Assembly: GCA_964588705.1 (NCBI GenBank) | Contig: CAZPQV010000022.1 | Location: forward strand, 1-31,821 | Length of the DNA stretch: 31,821 nt | Source of the DNA: CAZPQV01 sp964588705 | GTDB lineage: Bacteria; Bacteroidota; Bacteroidia; Flavobacteriales; Weeksellaceae | Direction of reading: 5' to 3' | The notes under the pieces: generated by a model | The model's database searches: none | The model's input: the letters and a program-made list of their open reading frames with translations, nothing else | Told to the model about the DNA's origin: nothing | Translations under genes and position numbers: made by a program | Part shown: positions 23,590 to 29,065 of the stretch, piece after piece | How positions within the stretch are numbered: the stretch's first letter is position 1 | Layout of the letters: every line of letters begins with the position of its first letter

Positions 23590-23597
23590 TAACTTTG
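23590..23597 (+). promoter_or_regulatory. Promoter -7 box of the DUF202 gene
   Basis: TAACTTTG, an exact TAnnTTTG match, 19 bases before ATG 23617. No clear -33 TTG at the expected distance. Confidence 0.6.
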
Positions 23598-23616
23598 CTA
23601 ATCAAAACAGCCAAAT

Positions 23617-24006
23617 ATGGAACCTAAAAAAACCAAAAATGTTACCGATCATCTTGCGAATGAAAGAACTTTTTTAGCATGGATAAGAACGGCTATTGCG
23701 GTTTTGGGATTTGGTTTTGTAGTGGTGAAGTTCTCCCTCTTTCTTGAATATTTCGCAGCGGTTTCGGGTAAAAACATTGAAGTTCCTACAAGTGAATATT
23801 CCTCAGAACTAGGTCTTTCGTTTGTGATTATTGGGGTTCTCGTGGTGCTTTTTGCTTACATCCGATATAAAAGAAACGAGCAGAAAATTGACGGAACCGA
23901 ATTCAGGAACAATTCCCTTTTGGTTACCGTACTCACCGTTTTAATGGTATTAATCAGCATCCTACTATTCTGGTATCTATATACCAATATTCGGGCTTAT
24001 CAATAA
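23617..24006 (+). CDS. DUF202 (YidH-like) membrane protein
   Basis: A 129-residue inner membrane protein of the DUF202 family. The hallmark LANERTFLAWIRTAIAVLGFG (shown in part: LANERTFLAWIRT) is at residues 13-25, leading into the first of three membrane helices (about 22-45, 66-85, 103-124). The function of the family is not well established. ATG 23617 is 19 bases after a -7 box. It has its own promoter, and pyrEF-like gene downstream has another. Confidence 0.88.
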   Translation: MEPKKTKNVTDHLANERTFLAWIRTAIAVLGFGFVVVKFSLFLEYFAAVSGKNIEVPTSEYSSELGLSFVIIGVLVVLFAYIRYKRNEQKIDGTEFRNNSLLVTVLTVLMVLISILLFWYLYTNIRAYQ

Positions 24007-24009
24007 AAA

Positions 24010-24034
24010 AATCTGCGGAAAATTTGTGCAGATT
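24010..24034. terminator. Hairpin after the DUF202 gene, with T run on the minus strand
   Basis: AATCTGC and GCAGATT pair around an 11-base loop. On the plus strand no T run follows, but on the minus strand the hairpin is followed by seven T. No minus-strand gene lies to its right, so its orientation is odd. Its wording (ATCTGCGG, TTTGTG) also resembles the nonad units elsewhere in the window. Confidence 0.35.
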
Positions 24035-24072
24035 CTTATGCTTTCTCACTTTCAGTTTCCACCTTTTAGCCT

Positions 24073-24080
24073 TAACTTTG
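24073..24080 (+). promoter_or_regulatory. Promoter -7 box of the UMP synthase gene
   Basis: TAACTTTG, an exact TAnnTTTG match, 19 bases before ATG 24100. The distance to the start codon equals that at the DUF202 gene. Confidence 0.6.
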
Positions 24081-24099
24081 TAGAAATCGAAAAAAAGTA

Positions 24100-25461
24100 A
24101 TGGAAACTAAAAAAGAATTCTTTCTACAGTGTTATAATCTGGACATCATCAAATTTGGAAGATTTACTCTGAAATCCGGAATCGAAAGTCCGTTTTATGT
24201 GGATTTAAGACCTTTGGCATCAGATCCAAAAATCCTGAAAGACCTTGCCAATTATATGCTCGACATCCTTCCGTTGGATAATTTCGACCTTATTTGCGGC
24301 GTTCCTTATGCGGCGCTTCCGATGGCAACCGCAATGTCTTTGGAAAGTTATCTCCCACTCATTATTAAGAGAAAAGAAGCCAAACAACATGGCACCAAAA
24401 AACTGATTGAAGGTATTTATCAGAAAGGGCAAAACTGCCTTTTGGTAGAAGATGTGATTACTTCCGGAAAATCTCTTTTAGAAACTATTCCTGAAATTGA
24501 AGACGAAGGTCTAATCGTTTCTGATATCGTAGTTGTGCTCGACAGACAACAGGGCGGAAAAGAACTTCTTGAAAGCAAAGGATACCGTGTACATACTTTG
24601 TTTACCATTACTGAAGTTTGTAAAATGCTGCAGGAGGACGGAAAACTTGCCGATGATGAAGTTGAAAGAATTAATGATTTCCTTGCCGGAAATGTGGTGA
24701 AATTTGAAGAAAGGAAACGTAAATCCTACGAACAGAAAGTAGAAACAAACGGACTGCATTCGAAAGCTAAAAAACTTTTGGAACTGGCCATTGAAAAGAA
24801 ATCAAACCTCATCGTTTCAGCGGATGTTTTAACCACAAAAGAGCTTCACGAACTTGCTGAAAAGGTTGGCCCAAACATCGTTGCACTGAAAACACATATT
24901 GATATCATTACCGATTTCGATTACGATAAAACCATTCTTCCACTTATTGATATTGCAGCAAAACACAACTTCCTGCTAATGGAAGACCGCAAATTTGCTG
25001 ATATCGGGAACACGCAGGAACTGCAGTATTCGCAGGGAATTTACAAGATTTCAAACTGGGCAGATTTGGTGACTTCACAGGTAATTGGCGGATATCAGTC
25101 ACTGGATTTCTTCCATAATTGTGGAGTTATTGCCATTATCGGAATGTCTTCTGCCGGAACTTTAACGGATAAAACTTACCGTGATGAAGCTACTGCAATA
25201 GCTCAGTCTCATCCGAATGTAATTGGTGGTGTTGCACAAAACGAGCTGCCGGAAGAACTTCTTCTGTTTACTCCAGGCGTAAATCTCGACACAAAAGGTG
25301 ACGGAAAAGGACAGCAATACAACACGCCGGAACACGTTTTTGGAAAGCTGCATACTGATTTTATCATTGTAGGACGCGGTGTTTATAAATCTGATAATCC
25401 GGAGCAAGCATCCCTGAACTACAAGATTGAAGGGTGGAATGCTTATGAGAACAGTCTTTAG
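24100..25461 (+). CDS. Bifunctional orotate phosphoribosyltransferase / OMP decarboxylase (UMP synthase type)
   Basis: Catalyses the last two steps of UMP synthesis in one 453-residue chain. Residues 1-205 are orotate phosphoribosyltransferase: FTLKSGIESPFYVDLR, RKEAKQHG, and the PRPP loop LLVEDVITSGKS (114-125). Residues about 215-453 are orotidine 5'-phosphate decarboxylase: ALKTHIDI with Lys254, EDRKFADIGNT with Asp286, Lys288 and Asp291, and IIVGRGVY near the end, so the catalytic Lys-Asp-Lys-Asp set is complete. The domain order and the motif wording are those of eukaryotic UMP synthase, unlike the separate PyrE and PyrF of most bacteria. A promoter lies 19 bases upstream; the AEC transporter follows after 137 bases. 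Confidence 0.96.
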   Translation: METKKEFFLQCYNLDIIKFGRFTLKSGIESPFYVDLRPLASDPKILKDLANYMLDILPLDNFDLICGVPYAALPMATAMSLESYLPLIIKRKEAKQHGTKKLIEGIYQKGQNCLLVEDVITSGKSLLETIPEIEDEGLIVSDIVVVLDRQQGGKELLESKGYRVHTLFTITEVCKMLQEDGKLADDEVERINDFLAGNVVKFEERKRKSYEQKVETNGLHSKAKKLLELAIEKKSNLIVSADVLTTKELHELAEKVGPNIVALKTHIDIITDFDYDKTILPLIDIAAKHNFLLMEDRKFADIGNTQELQYSQGIYKISNWADLVTSQVIGGYQSLDFFHNCGVIAIIGMSSAGTLTDKTYRDEATAIAQSHPNVIGGVAQNELPEELLLFTPGVNLDTKGDGKGQQYNTPEHVFGKLHTDFIIVGRGVYKSDNPEQASLNYKIEGWNAYENSL

Positions 25462-25502
25462 AGTTAAGAGTTAATAGATAAGAACTAAAAGATAAGAGTT
25501 TA
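25461..25502 (+). repeat. Heptad-period array, 6 units
   Basis: GAGTTAA, GAGTTAA, TAGATAA, GAACTAA, AAGATAA and GAGTTTA follow one another with exact 7-base spacing. The first G is the last base of the UMP synthase stop codon. Unit wording is close to that of the array at 19167-19208 (GAGTTAC) and the complement of the one at 26568-26602 (AGTTAAG). Confidence 0.65.
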
Positions 25503-25563
25503 CTGTTGGGAAATGTTTAAAGATAATAAGAAAAGTATTCGTGCTGAAAAACGTACTGTTCTC

Positions 25564-25590
25564 CTTGCAAAACTCAGTGAACTCCGTGTA
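25564..25590 (+). repeat. Nonad array upstream of the AEC transporter gene
   Basis: CTTGCAAAA, CTCAGTGAA and CTCCGTGTA are consecutive 9-base units ending 8 bases before the GTG start at 25599. The spacer is ACAAAAAA. It matches the placing of the nonad arrays before 12645, 13890 and 14835, although this gene is in a different operon. Confidence 0.55.
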
Positions 25591-25598
25591 ACAAAAAA

Positions 25599-26510
25599 GT
25601 GTCTAATTTAATTCTTCTTTTTCTCTGCCTGATTCTGGGAATTATACTTCGGAAAACAAAACTTTTTCCGAAGGACGGACACGTAGCGTTGAATGCATTT
25701 GTCATCAATATATCGCTTACCGCACTTTGTTTATATTATATCCCGAAAATTCAGGTTGATCTGAAACTGATTTTTCCCATTGCAATCGCCTGGTTGAATA
25801 TCATTCTTGCATTGGTGATTTTTTCGTTTATCGGGAAAAAATTAGGCTGGGAAAAGACATTGCTTGGTGCCGTTATTATGTGTATTGGGTTTGGAAACAC
25901 GTCATTTGTAGGCATTCCGGTGATACAGGCGCTGTATGGCGAGGAAGGCATCAAAACCGTAATGCTTGTCGATCAGCCGGGAAGTTTTGTGGCACTATCG
26001 ACGTTTGGAATTGCGATTGTTAATTTTTATTCCGGAGGTCACAGTTCGGCAAATCAGATTATAAAAAGGATTATCAAATTTCCGCCGTTTATTACTTTCA
26101 TCGTAGCGCTTTTACTGAATGTTTTTCAGGTTTCCGTTCCGGAATCTATTGATGTGGTGTTTGAGAAATTGGGAGCAACGACAGTTCCTTTGGCATTGGT
26201 TTCTGTCGGAAGCCAATTGCGGTTTGAAAAACCGGGGGAATATGCTAAACCATTATTCTTAGGGCTTTTATTTAAATTAATATTGTTCCCACTATTTATT
26301 TTCATTCTTTATTTTTTAATTCTGAAGCAAAGTGGCGAAATGATTGAAATCTCTCTGATGGAAGCTGCAATGGCACCGATGATTATGGCTTCAATTATGG
26401 CAGCGTCTCACAATCTTGAACCGCGACTCTGCAATCTTTTCATTGGAATTGGGATTCCGCTTTCGTTCATTACGCTTGCACTTTGGTATCTGGTGCTGCA
26501 GTTTTACTAA
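25599..26510 (+). CDS. AEC family transporter (auxin efflux carrier-like)
   Basis: Inner-membrane carrier with about ten membrane helices, 303 residues, in the AEC family of bile acid-sodium symporter fold. The two inverted halves each have a broken helix: FGNTSFVGIPVIQALYG in the first, and EAAMAPMIMASIMAAS in the second. The start is GTG at 25599, with no ATG nearby upstream that keeps the frame. Bacterial AEC proteins export or import small organic acids; the substrate here is unknown. It lies 137 bases after the UMP synthase gene with no terminator seen between, so co-transcription is possible. Confidence 0.88.
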   Translation: MSNLILLFLCLILGIILRKTKLFPKDGHVALNAFVINISLTALCLYYIPKIQVDLKLIFPIAIAWLNIILALVIFSFIGKKLGWEKTLLGAVIMCIGFGNTSFVGIPVIQALYGEEGIKTVMLVDQPGSFVALSTFGIAIVNFYSGGHSSANQIIKRIIKFPPFITFIVALLLNVFQVSVPESIDVVFEKLGATTVPLALVSVGSQLRFEKPGEYAKPLFLGLLFKLILFPLFIFILYFLILKQSGEMIEISLMEAAMAPMIMASIMAASHNLEPRLCNLFIGIGIPLSFITLALWYLVLQFY

Positions 26511-26567
26511 AATTAAAATTTTCGTTCAATATTTTCTCCGTCAAATCAAGAAAGTTTGAAAGAATCC

Positions 26568-26602
26568 CTTAACTCTTAGTTCTTAACTCTCAGTTTTCTT
26601 CC
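26568..26602 (+). repeat. Heptad-period array, about 4-5 units
   Basis: CTTAACT, CTTAGTT, CTTAACT, CTCAGTT, then a decayed TTCTTCC, all in steps of 7. It is the reverse-complement wording (AGTTAAG) of the arrays at 25461. It ends where the promoter block of the frnE-like gene begins. Confidence 0.6.
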
Positions 26603-26661
26603 TTTTCTTATCCTACATCAACGTCTTCCAAAATAATGATAAGTAACTTTGCATCATTAAA
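26602..26661 (+). promoter_or_regulatory. Promoter block of the FrnE-like gene (shared with yceI)
   Basis: The block runs from CTTTTCTTATC through AATAATG to the -7 box TAACTTTG (26644-26651) and GCATCAT, ending 10 bases before ATG 26672. It aligns with 27417-27476 at roughly three quarters of positions with two single-base gaps. The -7 box matches TAnnTTTG exactly. No TTG is found at -33, so an activator or other sigma factor may be needed. Confidence 0.65.
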
Positions 26662-26671
26662 TCTGAATATT

Positions 26672-27373
26672 ATGAAAGTAGATATTTTTAGTGACATCAG
26701 ATGTCCGTTTTGTTACGTTGGTAAAAAGAAATTCGAAAAGGCACTGGCAAAGTTTCCAAATGCTGAAGACATTAAGATTACATGGCACAGCTTCCAATTA
26801 GATCCTTCGTTGCAGTCGCAGCCGGAGAGAGATCCGTTTGAGTTTTTCTCAGAAATAAAAGGAATTTCTGTTGCTGAGGCAAAAATGATGCACACTCATG
26901 CAAAAAATGCAGGAAAAGAAGCCGGAATCGATTTTAATTTTGAAAATCAGAAAGTAGCAAATTCCTATAAAGGGCACCTTCTTATTCAGCTGGCAAAAAC
27001 AAAAGGACTGGCTGATGAAATGGAAGAAGAACTTTTCAAAGCGCAGTTTATTGATGCTAAAAACATCGACAGCGAAGCAGATTTAATTGAAATCGGAAAA
27101 AATGTTGGCCTTACAGAAGAGGAAGTGAAAACTGCTATAAGCTCCGACGATTTGGCTTATAAAGTGAAAGAAGATGAAATGCTGGCTCGACAGATTGGCG
27201 TAAGAGCGGTTCCGTTCTTTGTGTTTAATGATAAATATGGTGTTTCGGGAGCGCAGCAACCAGAACTGTTCCTGGAAGTTCTTGAAAAATCCTGGAGCGA
27301 ATTTTCCGCGGGTGACAAAGGTCTTCATATTATTGAAGGTGACGCTTGTGATATCGACGGAAACTGTGATTAA
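26672..27373 (+). CDS. FrnE/DsbA-like thiol oxidoreductase
   Basis: Thioredoxin-fold protein of the DsbA/FrnE group, 233 residues, no signal peptide, so probably cytoplasmic. The active site CPFC is at residues 11-14 (FSDIRCPFCYVGKK), with the helical insert in the middle and the cis-Pro loop at VRAVPFFVF. The C-terminus carries an extra Cys pair in DACDIDGNC, similar to the second Cys motif of Deinococcus FrnE. ATG 26672 is chosen because the -7 box lies inside the longer frame that starts at 26636. It shares a promoter block with the downstream yceI-like gene, suggesting joint control. Confidence 0.9.
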   Translation: MKVDIFSDIRCPFCYVGKKKFEKALAKFPNAEDIKITWHSFQLDPSLQSQPERDPFEFFSEIKGISVAEAKMMHTHAKNAGKEAGIDFNFENQKVANSYKGHLLIQLAKTKGLADEMEEELFKAQFIDAKNIDSEADLIEIGKNVGLTEEEVKTAISSDDLAYKVKEDEMLARQIGVRAVPFFVFNDKYGVSGAQQPELFLEVLEKSWSEFSAGDKGLHIIEGDACDIDGNCD

Positions 27374-27380
27374 TGAATAA

Positions 27381-27422
27381 AGCATTTGCAACTTGCACCG
27401 TGCATCCCGCATCCAGCTTTTC
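27381..27422 (+). repeat. Heptad-period array, about 5-6 units
   Basis: AGCATTT, GCAACTT, GCACCGT, GCATCCC, GCATCCA and GCTTTTC, with GCA recurring at exact 7-base steps (27388, 27395, 27402, 27409). It starts seven bases after the FrnE-like stop codon and merges into the yceI promoter block. Confidence 0.6.
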
Positions 27423-27476
27423 TTATCATACGTCAATGCCAACGGAATAATGCTGCCGTAAATTTGCATCATCAAA
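27417..27476 (+). promoter_or_regulatory. Promoter block of the YceI-like gene (shared with the FrnE-like gene)
   Basis: CTTTTCTTATC, a TACGTCAATG segment, AATAATG, and the -7 box TAAATTTG (27459-27466) followed by GCATCAT. It is a diverged copy of 26602-26661. The ATG at 27512 is 45 bases downstream of the box, a longer leader than at other genes here. Confidence 0.65.
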
Positions 27477-27511
27477 ATTAATTAATTCAACAAAAAATAA
27501 ATTTAATCATT

Positions 27512-28087
27512 ATGAAAAAGTTTTTATCATTAGTAGCAGTAATGCTTTTTACAGTGGGTGTTTTTGCACAGAAAGTTTTAGTAAACGATCCTGCGCACTC
27601 AAGAATTCAGTTTACAACCATTCACCTTGGAATCAATGACATTATTGGTAACTTCGAGAATGCTTCATTAACCATCAATGCCGACGAAAAAAACTTCGTG
27701 AACTCTACATTGACTTTTGAAGTTGACGTAAACTCCATCAACACACACATCGAAGCAAGAGATAATCACTTGAAAAGCGCTGACTTCTTTGATGCTGCAA
27801 CATATCCGAAAATGTCTTTCGTAAGTACTTCCCTAAAAAGACAGGCAAAAAACTACTACGAACTGAACGGAAACCTTACCATGCACGGTGTAACAAAACC
27901 TGTAAAACTGACGCTAATCTACAGAGGATCAACGGTAAACCCAATGAACAAAGCAACCACTCACGGTTATGAAGTAAAAGGTTCGCTTAAAAGATCTGAT
28001 TTCGGTGTGGGGCCAAACTTCCCTGAACTGGTAATCAGCGATAACGTAAGAATCAAAGGAAACTTCGAACTTACTGAGAAGAAATAA
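27512..28087 (+). CDS. YceI family periplasmic protein
   Basis: Secreted lipocalin-like protein, 191 residues. The signal peptide (MKKFLSLVAVMLFTVGVFA) is cut before QKV. The mature part begins NDPAHSRIQFTTIHLGI, the usual start of the YceI barrel, and continues with LTFEVDVNSINTHIEARDNH and FFDAATYPKMSFVS, both family landmarks. YceI proteins bind isoprenoid-type lipids and are often stress-induced; the ligand here is unknown. It ends at a terminator shared with the convergent DUF4846 gene. Confidence 0.94.
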   Translation: MKKFLSLVAVMLFTVGVFAQKVLVNDPAHSRIQFTTIHLGINDIIGNFENASLTINADEKNFVNSTLTFEVDVNSINTHIEARDNHLKSADFFDAATYPKMSFVSTSLKRQAKNYYELNGNLTMHGVTKPVKLTLIYRGSTVNPMNKATTHGYEVKGSLKRSDFGVGPNFPELVISDNVRIKGNFELTEKK

Positions 28088-28109
28088 TTCTCCAAATATA
28101 TCATTACTT

Positions 28110-28144
28110 AAAACGGAAATACTCTCGGGTGTTTCCGTTTTTTA
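28110..28144. terminator. Bidirectional terminator between yceI-like and DUF4846 genes
   Basis: AAAACGGAAA and TTTCCGTTTT make a 10-bp stem with a 12-base loop, followed by TTT on the plus side; the T run touches the stop codon of the convergent DUF4846 gene (28142-28144). On the minus strand the hairpin is followed by AAGTAATG, a poor tail, so it works mainly for yceI. Confidence 0.75.
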
Positions 28145-28996
28145 TTTTATGGCATGAAACCGTTTAATTACCGGCGGACTGAAAACATATTTTGCCGTAA
28201 TAATTCTCGGCGCATTGACATCCAGCTCATACCAAGGCGAAAGATTTCGGTTTAAAGGATTGATGAGAATATGAATATCCTGCGCCGGCATAAAGCTTTC
28301 CGCCAAAAGATAAACCCTCTTCCCTGCTCTGTTCTGAGCAATTCCCACAATAAATACCAAATGGCCGGGACTTCCCGGTTTTATCAAATAATCTCCAACT
28401 TTGATATCTTTATTGGATTTTATTGGAACCGATTCGCGGTCAATAGAAATAGTTCCCGCATACTGAAAAATTAAATCCAGATATTTTCTGAAACTTCGGT
28501 AAGAAGCATCGGGTTTTGCAGTGAGATGAAATCTTACACGGTCGCCAACTTCCGTGGTTCTCATGCCCTTTTTGTAATCAATCCAGGACATGGGTTGTCC
28601 GCTGGTAAACTGAAACACCACTTCTTCGGAACGGTTTTGCTGCCACAAATATTCTGAATAAAGCCGCATCCACGCATCGGCGCATTGCTGCAAATCTCTT
28701 CTTCCAACATCAATATCGAGGATTGCTACGTGATTATATTGTCGCGAAATCGGTAAATCTTTATAATCGCGAACCGGAAAACCTTCGGGTTTTAGAGGAA
28801 AATTAATAAGATAATCTTCAAAAGATCCGGGCTTTTCTTTCACCCATGAAAATCCTGCCGGAGGAGAAATCCTTGAACGAATTGTAATCTTTTCGGGGTT
28901 AATATTTAATGCTCTTGTTGACTCAATGACTTGAGACATCCCCGAAATGTAAATCAGGAAGCAAAAAAGGAATGATATTTGAAAATAAGATTTCAA
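28142..28996 (-). CDS. Secreted DUF4846 family protein
   Basis: A 284-residue exported protein with a signal peptide (first 21 residues, cut near GMSQ) that fits the Bacteroidetes family DUF4846; function not established. Visible landmarks are PAGFSWVKEKPGSFEDYL, LQQCADAWMRLYSEYLW with a lone Cys, and GDYLIKPGSPGHLVFIVGI with a His in a beta strand. The last part resembles the Cys-His layout of papain-like amidases, where a Gly-His pair sits in a strand, so a hydrolase is possible but unproven. It is divergent from the neighbouring large gene, and its -7 box is 14 bases upstream. Confidence 0.85.
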   Translation of the reverse strand: MKSYFQISFLFCFLIYISGMSQVIESTRALNINPEKITIRSRISPPAGFSWVKEKPGSFEDYLINFPLKPEGFPVRDYKDLPISRQYNHVAILDIDVGRRDLQQCADAWMRLYSEYLWQQNRSEEVVFQFTSGQPMSWIDYKKGMRTTEVGDRVRFHLTAKPDASYRSFRKYLDLIFQYAGTISIDRESVPIKSNKDIKVGDYLIKPGSPGHLVFIVGIAQNRAGKRVYLLAESFMPAQDIHILINPLNRNLSPWYELDVNAPRIITAKYVFSPPVIKRFHAIK

Positions 28997-29010
28997 TTAA
29001 AATGCTTTAT

Positions 29011-29018
29011 CAAATTTA
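29011..29018 (-). promoter_or_regulatory. Promoter -7 box of the DUF4846 gene
   Basis: Minus-strand TAAATTTG, exact TAnnTTTG match, 14 bases from the start codon. It faces away from the plus-strand box at 29038. Confidence 0.55.
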
Positions 29019-29037
29019 ATAAATTAGAAACTTATCT

Positions 29038-29045
29038 TATATTTG
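29038..29045 (+). promoter_or_regulatory. Promoter -7 box of the M1-like gene
   Basis: TATATTTG, exact TAnnTTTG match, 20 bases before ATG 29066. With the minus-strand box at 29011 it forms a compact divergent promoter pair in a 69-base gap. Confidence 0.55.
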
Positions 29046-29065
29046 AGGCTGCTTCTTTGCAAAGG

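Noticed and set aside
26636..26671. 12-residue N-terminal extension of the FrnE-like protein
   Set aside because: The promoter -7 box at 26644-26651 lies inside it, so it would not be transcribed.
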